Positions 51,554 through 59,229 of a stretch of DNA of 64,000 nucleotides are shown here, in pieces. The DNA comes from Paenibacillus silviterrae (GTDB taxonomy: Bacteria; Bacillota; Bacilli; Paenibacillales; NBRC-103111). The stretch lies in contig NZ_JASKUT010000001.1 of the NCBI RefSeq assembly GCF_030167925.1, positions 2,170,001 to 2,234,000 of the forward strand. Reading direction: 5' to 3'. Both the position numbers and the translations under genes were made by a program. The stretch's first letter is position 1. Each line of letters opens with the position of its first letter. Under the pieces are notes generated by a model. That model was not told the origin of the DNA. It saw only the letters and a list, made by a program, of their open reading frames with translations, and did no database searches.

Positions 51554-51568
51554 AAGAAAGTATTTCTT
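51554..51568. promoter_or_regulatory. Palindrome upstream of cysJ
   Basis: AAGAAA-GTA-TTTCTT, a perfect 6-bp inverted repeat about 160 bp before cysJ. Its place upstream of a possible TATAGT -10 (about 51490) would suit a LysR-type activator such as CysL. Confidence 0.35.
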
Positions 51569-51593
51569 TAGGACAGTGTGCTCTTTTAACGTT

Positions 51594-52454
51594 CTAATAA
51601 CCAAACATATCAATGAATCTTACTAACGATGTAGGCATAAATGTATCTTTTCGGTAGATGAATACCGTATCGACTTTTCCGTATGGGTTCGGAATGGGAT
51701 GTTGTTTAAGACTTCCGTCTTGTACATATTTATCAACGACAGCATAAGGAAGCATGCTGACCCCTAGCCCTGCCGATACACATCCGAGAATGGCTTCCAG
51801 TGTACCGAATTCCATAATTTTATTTGGAGTAATACCTTCTTGATGCAGCCATTGCTGCAGTTTGGCTCTATAAGAGCATCCTGAACGAAATACAAGCAGA
51901 GTTCGAGTTCGAATATCCTTTATCGATGACATGGACGGATGCAGCATATCCGTAATGAGCACCAGCTCCTCTTCAATGAGTTTCTTCTGAATCAATTCCG
52001 GATGATCTACGGGTCCCGCCACAAAGGCTCCATCCAGATCGTATTGAAGTACTCCTTGGATATGTTGTTCCGTTGGTCCTGTTAGTAACGTTAGGTCTAC
52101 ATCGGGATATTCGCGATGATATTTTGAAAGCAGTGAAGGTAAGCGAACGGCAGCAGTGGTCTCCATCGATCCAATAATCAAGGGACCTTTCGGGATCTCC
52201 TCATCTTTCATCGCTTTATTCGTTTCATCTATAAGCTGAAAAATTTTTTCCGCATAGGTCAGTAACATCCTTCCTTTAGGTGTTAAGGTAGTGCCACGAT
52301 TATTTCTATAAAACAGGGTCGTTTGAAGATGGTTTTCCAATTGTTGAATTTTCGTGGTGATGTTGGATTGTGCAAAATTCAGTTCTCGCGCCGCACTAGA
52401 AATACTGCCCATCCGGGCGACCAACCGAAAAACTTTTAATGCGTGTAAATCCAT
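51594..52454 (-). CDS. LysR-family transcriptional regulator
   Basis: 286 aa. The N-terminal HTH (DLHALKVFRLVARMGSISSAARELNFAQSNITTKIQQLENHL) is followed by a LysR substrate-binding domain (GPLIIGSMETTAAVRLPSLL; GLGVSMLPYAVVDKY). It lies between cysJ, downstream on the same strand, and a divergent MFS transporter gene, so it may control either one. Divergent LysR/transporter pairs are common, which makes the transporter the first guess. Confidence 0.88.
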   Translation of the reverse strand: MDLHALKVFRLVARMGSISSAARELNFAQSNITTKIQQLENHLQTTLFYRNNRGTTLTPKGRMLLTYAEKIFQLIDETNKAMKDEEIPKGPLIIGSMETTAAVRLPSLLSKYHREYPDVDLTLLTGPTEQHIQGVLQYDLDGAFVAGPVDHPELIQKKLIEEELVLITDMLHPSMSSIKDIRTRTLLVFRSGCSYRAKLQQWLHQEGITPNKIMEFGTLEAILGCVSAGLGVSMLPYAVVDKYVQDGSLKQHPIPNPYGKVDTVFIYRKDTFMPTSLVRFIDMFGY

Positions 52455-52590
52455 ACGGAATCGCCCCTTGGTGAGATGGTTTCGGCAGCCATCTGTATTA
52501 GAGATGGCAATTATCTATTTTCCGTATTATATCATATAGCGAAACAGGGATATAATATAGATGAGGCAATTTTTATAGGGAGATGAGGAA

Positions 52591-53757
52591 TTGACCAAAC
52601 TGTTAGTAGGAGGAATATTTTCATTAATCATTGCTATGGGGATAGGAAGGTTTGCATATACTCCCATTCTTCCCCTTATGCAAAATGATCTCTCTTTTTC
52701 AAATGAAGTTGCCGGTTACCTTGCTACAAGTAATTACGCAGGATATTTGCTTGGAGCTATGTTGACAGGCATTATTCCTTTGCAGCGGCATAGAACGATG
52801 GTTCTAAGGTTAAGTTTGATTGGCAGTATTTTAACTACGGCATACATGGGATTAGGAGACTCTTATTTGCTATGGTATGTCCTTCGGTTTTTATCCGGAC
52901 TTGCCAGTGCTTTCGTGTTTGTCCTTGCTTCAAGCATAGTATTAGATCAACTTGCGGCTAAAGACAAAACAAACTGGTCAGGCTTTTTCTACGGAGGCGT
53001 AGGACTTGGAATCTTTTTAACAGGGCTGATCATTCCGAGTTTACATCGGGCATTCAAGTGGGAAGGCTCCTGGATAGGTTTGGCCGGCATTAGTGTTATC
53101 CTGACATTCTTCGTATGGATATGGCTTAAAGATTCGCACCTTATCCATGACCGGAAGCTCAAACCACAAATTCATAAGCAGGTACCCCCAGTCAAGTGGA
53201 TTCCATGGCTTATTGCAGCCTATGGATTAGAAGGATTAGGGTATATTGTCACAGGTACATTTATCGTATCCATTGCCGAGAAGACTCCAAGCTTTAGTTG
53301 GGATGCTGCTTTCGTTTGGATGATCGTGGGACTTTCCGCTGCTCCATCGTGTATTATCTGGTCTTCTGTAGGGAAAAAATGGGGATTCGTTAGGGCCTTA
53401 CTGCTTGCCATGGTTATACAATCAATTGGGATTGCTATTCCTGTCCTTATCATGTCCGAAACGGGCCTAGTCTTAAGTGCTTTTTTATTTGGCGCAACGT
53501 TTATGGGGATAACAACCCTTGCCACGACATTAGTACGTCAAATGAGTCCGGCTAACAGCAGTCGAATCATTGGCTATCTAACAGCTGTTTATGCGATTGG
53601 ACAAATGATAGGACCGACCATTGCCGGAATGTTATCATCGAAAAGTCATAATTTCCATTCCGCTTTAACCGGGGCAGGAATAGTAGTTTTTGTTGGTGCG
53701 TGTTTACTTGTAACAGGAATTCATTATGAGAAGAATGCCAGTATGAGAAATCAATAG
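52591..53757 (+). CDS. YbfB/YjiJ-family MFS transporter
   Basis: 388 aa with about twelve helices. The N-terminus GGIFSLIIAMGIGRFAYTPILPLMQNDL and the conserved GRFAYTP are typical of YbfB-like MFS proteins, with an EVAGYLATSNYAGYLLGA second helix. TTG at 52591 is the start, preceded by GGGAG about 10 bases away. A tautomerase-like gene follows after 10 bp, suggesting one operon under the divergent LysR regulator. Substrate unknown. Confidence 0.85.
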   Translation: MTKLLVGGIFSLIIAMGIGRFAYTPILPLMQNDLSFSNEVAGYLATSNYAGYLLGAMLTGIIPLQRHRTMVLRLSLIGSILTTAYMGLGDSYLLWYVLRFLSGLASAFVFVLASSIVLDQLAAKDKTNWSGFFYGGVGLGIFLTGLIIPSLHRAFKWEGSWIGLAGISVILTFFVWIWLKDSHLIHDRKLKPQIHKQVPPVKWIPWLIAAYGLEGLGYIVTGTFIVSIAEKTPSFSWDAAFVWMIVGLSAAPSCIIWSSVGKKWGFVRALLLAMVIQSIGIAIPVLIMSETGLVLSAFLFGATFMGITTLATTLVRQMSPANSSRIIGYLTAVYAIGQMIGPTIAGMLSSKSHNFHSALTGAGIVVFVGACLLVTGIHYEKNASMRNQ

Positions 53758-53767
53758 GAGTGATATG

Positions 53768-53971
53768 ATGCCGTACGTAAATATCAAAATAACAAATGAA
53801 AATGTAACTCCGGAAAAGAAAGCATTGCTTATTAAGGGAGCGACTCAATTGCTAGTGGATGTACTTGGCAAAAACCCGAATACCACAGTTGTGGTAATTG
53901 ACGAGGTTAACACCGATAATTGGGGAATAGCAGGAGAATCCATAACCGTTCGCAGAAAAAATGGACAGTAG
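53768..53971 (+). CDS. 4-oxalocrotonate tautomerase-family protein
   Basis: 67 aa. After removal of the initiator Met the chain starts PYVNIKITNENVTPEKKALLIKG, so the catalytic N-terminal Pro1 of the tautomerase family is present. VVVIDEVNTDNWGIAGES follows the family pattern at the C-terminus. AGGAG lies 7 bases before the ATG at 53768. It is co-transcribed with the MFS gene; whether it acts on a compound carried by that transporter is open. Confidence 0.85.
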   Translation: MPYVNIKITNENVTPEKKALLIKGATQLLVDVLGKNPNTTVVVIDEVNTDNWGIAGESITVRRKNGQ

Positions 53972-54003
53972 TTCAATTTCAATTGATGTCAAATAGCGAA
54001 AGC

Positions 54004-54023
54004 AGGCTGCCACCCGGCAGCCT
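54004..54023. terminator. Hairpin between convergent genes
   Basis: AGGCTGCC / GGCAGCCT with ACCC loop, between the tautomerase and LysR genes. No long T run follows, so termination is uncertain. Confidence 0.5.
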
Positions 54024-54024
54024 A

Positions 54025-54915
54025 TTACCTCAAAGACATTTGCGAAAGTCTATAGTACTCCTCTATTAGTCCTACGAGGTTTTTGGCAGGTGTAGAAACA
54101 TAATGGTTTTCAAGCCAAATGACTCCTAAAGAAGACATCAGATCGGCGTTATTTATCGGTATGGAGTAAAGAACTTTATCCTTATAGACATCCAGAACAG
54201 ATTTTGGAACAATCGTTGCCCCTATTCCCCCATTCACTAATTCCATTAATGTATGCATATCGGAGCATTCGGCTATTTTGTTTAGCTGGAGGTTTTGCTT
54301 AGTAAACGCTTCAAGAATCGTACTATAAATCCCCAAACCCTCCGTACTTGGAATGATAAGAGGGAAATGAGACATCTCCTCTAAGGAAATAGTAGTATGT
54401 ATTTTCTTATTGGTTACGAAAAAAAATGGCTCGTTAATGAGATGATGGTAAGTCAATCCACGATGTTCCAGTGGAAGGCGTACAAACGCCATTTCAATGG
54501 CCCTTGTTTTTATCATTTCTGCCAAGTAATAAGAGTCATTTTGAACAATTTTTAACGAAACAAAGGGATACTTTTTGTGGAAGGATTGGAGCACTTCTGA
54601 AAACCCTGATAAAGATAAGGTGTTAATCCCTACTGCAATTACACCTCTTTTTCCCTCCTCTGTTTCCCGTAATTCATTTTTAATTTCTTCTACATTGTTC
54701 ACCAAATGTAATGCTTTATGGTAGAGTGCTTTTCCTTTATCGGTTAATTCCATACTTTTACCACTTCGGTCAAACAATTTAACACCAAGCTCATTTTCTA
54801 ATTGCTTTAACTGCATGCTTAGAGGTGGCTGAGACATATGCAGCCTAGCGGCAGCAGCCGTTATATTCTTTTCCTCAGCTATTGCTATAAAATACCGTAA
54901 TTGCTTTATCTCCAT
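54025..54915 (-). CDS. LysR-family transcriptional regulator
   Basis: 296 aa. HTH region MEIKQLRYFIAIAEEKNITAAAARLHMSQPPLSMQLKQLENEL and a typical inducer-binding domain (VGINTLSLSGFSEVLQSFHKKYP; VNGGIGATIVPKSVL). It is divergent from the NCS2 permease at 55047, with a 15-bp inverted repeat between them, and probably controls purine uptake (inference). Its gene is A+T-rich, like its neighbours. Confidence 0.88.
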   Translation of the reverse strand: MEIKQLRYFIAIAEEKNITAAAARLHMSQPPLSMQLKQLENELGVKLFDRSGKSMELTDKGKALYHKALHLVNNVEEIKNELRETEEGKRGVIAVGINTLSLSGFSEVLQSFHKKYPFVSLKIVQNDSYYLAEMIKTRAIEMAFVRLPLEHRGLTYHHLINEPFFFVTNKKIHTTISLEEMSHFPLIIPSTEGLGIYSTILEAFTKQNLQLNKIAECSDMHTLMELVNGGIGATIVPKSVLDVYKDKVLYSIPINNADLMSSLGVIWLENHYVSTPAKNLVGLIEEYYRLSQMSLR

Positions 54916-54930
54916 AGCTTTCTCCTACTA

Positions 54931-54974
54931 TTCAAAAAATATATAGTTTCCATACGAATTATATATTTTTCGAA
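54931..54974. promoter_or_regulatory. Inverted repeat between LysR and NCS2 genes
   Basis: Fifteen-bp arms with one mismatch, TTCAAAAAATATATA and TATATATTTTTCGAA, 14 bp apart, in the divergent promoter region; 11 bp of the arms pair perfectly. Confidence 0.5.
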
Positions 54975-55046
54975 TACTTGTGTCCATGTTATGATTACCT
55001 TCAAATTCAATTGATATGCGTAGTAGGACGAAGGAAGGTGATGAAT

Positions 55047-56333
55047 ATGGAGCGTTTTTTTAAATTTAATCTATATGATACGACGATTGGAAAAGAAATT
55101 TCCGCCGGTTTTATTTCATATATAACAGTGGCCTATATCATTATAGTTAACGCGACGATTTTAACTGTAGCAGGAATCCCGATGGAGGCTGGTATCATTG
55201 CAACGATAGTAACCGGTTTTATTGGATGTTTAGTGATGGGATTATGGAGCAATGCCCCTCTTATAATTATTCCTGGAATGGGTCTTAATGCGATGTTTAC
55301 CTATACCATTGTTCAATCGGGGGGCTTTTCGTGGCAGGAAGCGTTGGCCATGGTTTTCGTTTCCGGACTGATTTTTGTCGTTATAGCCTTTACACCGTTG
55401 GCGAACGTGATTACTTCCTCCATTCCTACTTCTTTAAAAGAAGCCATTACAATCGGAATTGGAATTCTATTGATTTTAATTGGTTTTGAAAATGCCGGTA
55501 TTATTACAAGCTCTGATCACACGCTTCTGGCCATTGGGGATTTAAGCAGTCCGACAGTAATCGTAACCTTGATTGGTTTACTTATTACCATTTTATTATT
55601 TATAAAAAATGTACCGGGAAACCTATTATTAAGCATAATCATTACTGCTGTTCTATCCATTTGGCTAGGAGGAGCTGCGGTTGAGGCGGGGTCCTTTTCC
55701 ATGCCGTCTTTTCATGAATACCTTGGGGTATTTGGACAAATATCGTGGGGACAAGCAGGAAATATTATGTTCTGGCTTACATCCCTCTCTTTTGCAATGG
55801 TCATTGTGTTTGAAAATATCGGATTGATACACGGGCATAGCAAAATGCTAAACCGTACGGAAAGCAGCAAGAAATCTCTCCAGGCTACTGCTGTTTCCGT
55901 TCTTTCTTCTGGGATTTTGGGTACAAGTCCCACTGTAGCCTCCGTGGAAGCAGCTGCAGGAATAACAGCCGGTGGAAAAACGGGGTTAACGAGCATTGTT
56001 ACCGGTTTTATGTTTCTAATTTCTATCCTGTTTATACCTGTGATTAAAATAGTTCCGGCTAGTGCGGTTTCGCCCATTCTCATATTAATAGGGCTTCTTA
56101 TGCTGCAAAATATTGTTCATATCTCAATGGAAGACTTAACAGAGAGCTTTCCGGCACTTTTAATTATTGTACTCATTCCATTAACTTATAGTATTGCAGA
56201 TGGTATGGCCGTCGGCTTTATTCTATATCCACTGATAAAGCTCTTTATGGGGAAAGGTAAGGAGGTTCATCCTGCACTATATATGATTGCCCTTCTGTTT
56301 ATGAGCAATATAGTTATTCCGTACGTATTTTAA
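55047..56333 (+). CDS. NCS2-family purine permease (AzgA-like)
   Basis: 428 aa with about twelve to fourteen helices. The N-terminus MERFFKFNLYDTTIGKEISAG and the motifs IIIPGMGLNAMFTY, ILGTSPTVASVEAAAGITAGGKTGLTS and FEAL-like loops match hypoxanthine/guanine/adenine permeases of the AzgA/PbuG group. The ATG at 55047 has GAAGG 8 bases upstream; the open frame starts earlier at 54978 but has no site. It probably imports purines with protons. The last 60 bases of its gene occur again at 59156-59214. Confidence 0.87.
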   Translation: MERFFKFNLYDTTIGKEISAGFISYITVAYIIIVNATILTVAGIPMEAGIIATIVTGFIGCLVMGLWSNAPLIIIPGMGLNAMFTYTIVQSGGFSWQEALAMVFVSGLIFVVIAFTPLANVITSSIPTSLKEAITIGIGILLILIGFENAGIITSSDHTLLAIGDLSSPTVIVTLIGLLITILLFIKNVPGNLLLSIIITAVLSIWLGGAAVEAGSFSMPSFHEYLGVFGQISWGQAGNIMFWLTSLSFAMVIVFENIGLIHGHSKMLNRTESSKKSLQATAVSVLSSGILGTSPTVASVEAAAGITAGGKTGLTSIVTGFMFLISILFIPVIKIVPASAVSPILILIGLLMLQNIVHISMEDLTESFPALLIIVLIPLTYSIADGMAVGFILYPLIKLFMGKGKEVHPALYMIALLFMSNIVIPYVF

Positions 56334-56362
56334 GTGAAACTCATAAAATTCAAACACTTAAA

Positions 56363-56390
56363 CCCTCGCAGACCGCGAGGGCTTCATTGT
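56363..56390. terminator. Possible terminator between NCS2 and rsiV genes
   Basis: CCCTCGC / GCGAGGG 7-bp stem with 5-nt loop, followed by CTTCATTGT on the plus strand; weak T run. Confidence 0.5.
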
Positions 56391-56423
56391 GACTATTATA
56401 AAATGCTATTGCCTGCTTACACT

Positions 56424-57296
56424 CTAGTTTTTAATGTATTCGTCACTGACTAACACATCAGCAAGCGCAGTGGTAGGAATGATAAACTCTACAACCCCCA
56501 TATAGCCGGGAGCAACATCATATTTATCGAAGGATACGACCAGTTTACCCTCATTATTAATGTAAAAGGACTGCTCTCTTGTGATCGTTGTAAAATAGGA
56601 ATTCACTTGATTTGGGACGCCCTCTACCCAATAGACCTTTTTCGGATCTGCCTTCATTTGCTGTTTCATTTGCTCCTTTATATTCTCACTGATTACTTGA
56701 ATATAGCGGTCATCCTTAAACAAACTAGGCAAGGTAATCAAAATTTGTTTCTTCTTGTCGATGGAATCGTATTTGAATTTCGTGGAGGAGGAACCCACGG
56801 TATTCACGACAAATCTGCCGATGGAAAGGATGTGCTCATTATCGGTTTTTACTACATAACCATTGCTAAGCCCTACATGTCCGCCTCCATTTTGCTTTAA
56901 TTTCTCCAGCTCTACCATAAATTCATCGTATAGCTTCTTTCCTTCTTCAAGATATTTATTATTTAAAGAAGCTTCCAACGTGGAGTTATCAAGGTTCGTT
57001 ATGGCAGGTACTTGTATCGTAGCTTGGGCATTTTCTTCATCCACTTGAAATTGCTTGAAAGTGAGCACTTTTACCAAAGAACCTACCACGGGGATTCCGG
57101 ACAATGTATTTGCTAAGGTAGGACTGGTATTCAATCCTGTCATGACAACAACCATTGCGGCTATTGCGGTCATCCATCTTACCCTTCCGTTACTTTTTCT
57201 TCCCTGCTTGATTGCCTTCTTCACTATAAAATCCAATTCGTCTGGAATAGGGATATTTTGATACTCCTGCTTCAAGCTCTCCAACTCTTTATTCAT
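56424..57296 (-). CDS. rsiV: Anti-sigma factor RsiV-like
   Basis: 290 aa. A cytoplasmic N-terminal part (about residues 1-45) that would hold the sigma factor, one helix (WMTAIAAMVVVMTGL) and an extracellular domain like that of RsiV (DUF4163/DUF3298: FQVDEENAQATIQVPAI; VVSFDKYDVAPGYMGVVEF-IIP). In Bacillus RsiV is a lysozyme receptor cleaved to free SigV. The ATG at 57296 has GGAGG 9 bases upstream and lies 1 base after the sigma gene stop. Sensing of lysozyme by this protein is inference. Confidence 0.78.
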   Translation of the reverse strand: MNKELESLKQEYQNIPIPDELDFIVKKAIKQGRKSNGRVRWMTAIAAMVVVMTGLNTSPTLANTLSGIPVVGSLVKVLTFKQFQVDEENAQATIQVPAITNLDNSTLEASLNNKYLEEGKKLYDEFMVELEKLKQNGGGHVGLSNGYVVKTDNEHILSIGRFVVNTVGSSSTKFKYDSIDKKKQILITLPSLFKDDRYIQVISENIKEQMKQQMKADPKKVYWVEGVPNQVNSYFTTITREQSFYINNEGKLVVSFDKYDVAPGYMGVVEFIIPTTALADVLVSDEYIKN

Positions 57297-57297
57297 T

Positions 57298-57801
57298 TTA
57301 TTGAACCTCCTCCATGTCTTCATCCTTCATTTTAAATCGAAGCTTGCCGAGTGCTTGATACAATCGAGTTTTTACGGTGTTCTTGTTTTCACGTAGGATC
57401 TCTGCTATCTCTTCTATTTTCAAATCCTCAAAATATCTAAGTATAATAATGATGCGATAGGCAGGGGGCAAATCATTCAAAGCCCTTTTCAAATCGATGT
57501 CCGAATACACATCTTCTGTTAGCGGAGCATGCATTTCTAAGGTTGCCTCATCAACAGGAAGAAGCCGTTTTTGCTTTCTTAAAAAGTCCAGCGAGGTATT
57601 CACGACAATCCTGTAATACCAGCTCTTAATCGATTTCTCCGATTTTAGTTGGCTTAACGATACAAATGCTTTTTGAATGGAATCCTGAACAATATCAAGT
57701 GCGTCTTCCTTATTTTTTACATAGCTGAAAGCTAGTCGATAAACACTCTCTTTGTTTTCCGTGATACAGCGAATAAGTGTTTGTTCCATGCTGGTACTCA
57801 T
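57298..57801 (-). CDS. sigV: ECF sigma factor SigV-like
   Basis: 167 aa. Sigma region 2 (RLAFSYVKNKEDALDIVQDSIQKAFV; SIKSWYYRIVVNTSLDFLRK) and region 4 (LPPAYRIIIILRYFEDLKIEEIAEILRENKNTVKTRLYQALGKL). It should direct RNA polymerase to envelope-stress genes. Its promoter region has the CCAAAC-17-CGTC pattern of ECF promoters, so it is probably autoregulated. The rsiV gene follows in the same operon. Confidence 0.9.
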   Translation of the reverse strand: MSTSMEQTLIRCITENKESVYRLAFSYVKNKEDALDIVQDSIQKAFVSLSQLKSEKSIKSWYYRIVVNTSLDFLRKQKRLLPVDEATLEMHAPLTEDVYSDIDLKRALNDLPPAYRIIIILRYFEDLKIEEIAEILRENKNTVKTRLYQALGKLRFKMKDEDMEEVQ

Positions 57802-57854
57802 TTATTAAGTACCACCCCTTTCCTATGCAACGTTGAATTTCACTTCACAAGTAT

Positions 57855-57881
57855 GACGCATGAGTATTGTAAAAAGTTTGG
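57855..57881 (-). promoter_or_regulatory. ECF-type promoter of sigV
   Basis: Minus strand CCAAAC with its AAAC at 57879-57876, 17-bp spacer, CGTC at 57858-57855, about 55 bp before the sigV start. Confidence 0.6.
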
Positions 57882-57972
57882 ATCGGACCTTCGTTACTCA
57901 TCGAATAAGGATAGGAATTTGCGGGTAACATAGGGAAAACTTTCCGAAATGGGAAGGAAGGATACCCATTCA

Positions 57973-58210
57973 TGAACGCCGATCTTTCCTTAGACAAAAC
58001 CGAAAAATCACTGCAAGCCATGTTATCTCATAGCTCTGACTTAAATCAAGTGAATTCACGGCTGGCGTAAACCGGTATCGATTGTTTTATTTAGACACGA
58101 TGATCGAGCTTGCCGTGGTGCAAGAGCATATTATCCGCCCTTTGCTTCAGAGACCGGAGGTAAGCGTTCGGGAAGCCGTCTCTATCTTAGATTATAGCGA
58201 GATGCCTCAA
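57973..58210 (+). pseudogene. Relic of a GerA-family spore germination gene (5' part)
   Basis: The reading starts MNADLSLDKTEKSLQAML with GGAAGG before the ATG, then SHSSDLNQVNSRLA and a stop. A single missing base at about 58067-58068 explains it: with one base restored the frame goes on as NRYRLFYLDTMIELAVVQEH, then IIRPLLQRPEVSVREAVSIL, the usual N-terminal domain of GerA/GerK A subunits. The similarity ends at about 58210. About 80 of the usual 480 or so residues remain, so the gene is dead. Confidence 0.7.
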
Positions 58211-58226
58211 AAAAAAGTGTATAGTA

Positions 58227-58270
58227 AAACGGCCTTAGTCTTGAAATCAATGGACTAAGGCCGTTTAGTT
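58227..58270. terminator. Strong hairpin after gerA relic
   Basis: Perfect 14-bp stem AAACGGCCTTAGTC / GACTAAGGCCGTTT with a 12-nt loop, followed by AGTTTT. Confidence 0.6.
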
Positions 58271-58283
58271 TTGAGAGAAACCT

Positions 58284-58303
58284 CCCCCTTGAGGGGGTTT
58301 TGT
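58284..58303 (+). terminator. Small C/G terminator hairpin
   Basis: CCCCC-TTGA-GGGGG followed by TTTTGT on the plus strand. Confidence 0.5.
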
Positions 58304-58418
58304 ATCATTAGTTTAATTCCGGTATTTCCTTTGACAATATAACTCTTGTAATATCTGGTATATACAATAAAAGAGAGGAAGGGAAAAGAGATAATGAAAC
58401 GATATTCGAATCAATGAT

Positions 58419-58456
58419 TTATGGGTTTGGCATATTATATCGTGCCAAACCCATAA
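58419..58456. repeat. Perfect 14-bp inverted repeat upstream of small membrane gene
   Basis: TTATGGGTTTGGCA and TGCCAAACCCATAA 10 bp apart. It lies 34 bp before the ATG at 58491 and could be a leader hairpin or a terminator of leftward or rightward transcripts. Confidence 0.6.
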
Positions 58457-58490
58457 GCATTTTATATAACTCTTCAAAGGGGTGAGAGAA

Positions 58491-58682
58491 ATGAAAAATC
58501 TGTTCTTTGCATTAATAGTCATATGCATTTTGCTCCGTGAAGAAATAACACTGATGATGCTTTATGTTAAAGAAGAGACCACTTTCTTTGGACTTAGTCT
58601 AGAAAATGCTGCATTCTGGTCTCATACACTGGCTGTTTTCGCCATTTTATCACTGGTAGGGTATCTAAGAAGTAAAGACTAG
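58491..58682 (+). CDS. 63-aa membrane protein of unknown function
   Basis: Begins MKNLFFALIVICILLREEITL, with a second hydrophobic stretch at HTLAVFAILSLVGYL: two predicted helices linked by a short polar loop. AAAGGGGTGAG precedes the ATG. The gene is A+T-rich, like the surrounding island, and is followed by a good terminator at 58832-58875. Family not recognised. Confidence 0.6.
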   Translation: MKNLFFALIVICILLREEITLMMLYVKEETTFFGLSLENAAFWSHTLAVFAILSLVGYLRSKD

Positions 58683-58831
58683 TCGAGATGACCATACATA
58701 GCATTGTCCTTCAAAGTGCTAAAAATGGCTTCTCTACCGACCCGAACCTGCATAATCCAATATGATTCGCTTATATGATTCATTGTTCCTATAGATTAAT
58801 ACCATCCAAATTACATATCAGAATTATGCTG

Positions 58832-58875
58832 AGAAGCGGGTTTCGTGTAACATCATGTCCCGCTTCTTTTTATTA
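58832..58875 (+). terminator. Terminator after 63-aa gene
   Basis: AGAAGCGGG / CCCGCTTCT 9-bp stem with 18-nt loop, followed by TTTTATTATT. The rest of 58683-59016 shows no gene. Confidence 0.7.
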
Positions 58876-59016
58876 TTCTTGTTTGAACGTTTAACTGAGA
58901 TATACTACTCTTAGTGAAATCTATATTGACGGTACGAACAGCTAGCTATGAGGAGAACTGCATTCTGGCGTCCCAAAAAAGTAGGTCATCGCCAAGGGCA
59001 TTTAGCTTATGGCCTA

Positions 59017-59145
59017 TCACAGCCCACAACTCCACGTAGTGCCATTATTTAGTACCTGAACGCGGTCAGGGTAGTACACAGTTGAGTTGTAAGAGGACCC
59101 GACCCCAGTTTTGAGCACATCCAGTTCACTGTCGTAAAGCATCAT
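59017..59145 (-). other. Possible 42-aa orphan reading frame, perhaps a gene fragment
   Basis: An ATG at 59145 or 59142 after AGGAAAAAGAG opens MMLYDSELDVLKTGVGSSYN and continues to a stop at 59017. It has no hydrophobic segment and no recognised family. It lies in a degenerate stretch between relics, so it is more likely the tail of a lost gene than a functional one. Confidence 0.3.
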
Positions 59146-59155
59146 CTCTTTTTCC

Positions 59156-59222
59156 TCGGCTTTTATTTTATATCCACTGATAAAGCTCTTTATGGGAAAA
59201 GGTAAGGAAGTTCACCTTCATT
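59156..59222 (+). pseudogene. Fragment copy of NCS2 permease 3' end
   Basis: 59156-59214 is nearly identical to 56212-56269 in the NCS2 gene: three substitutions and one inserted base in about 58. It encodes ILYPLIKLFMGKGKEVHLH and then a stop, matching the end of the permease, but has no upstream coding part. It ends just before the fructokinase stop on the opposite strand. Confidence 0.75.
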
Positions 59223-59229
59223 GAGACTA

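Noticed and set aside
58683..59150. Insertion-sequence remnant
   Set aside because: The stretch looks degenerate, but I find no terminal inverted repeats, target duplication or transposase motifs, so it is described only as relic DNA.
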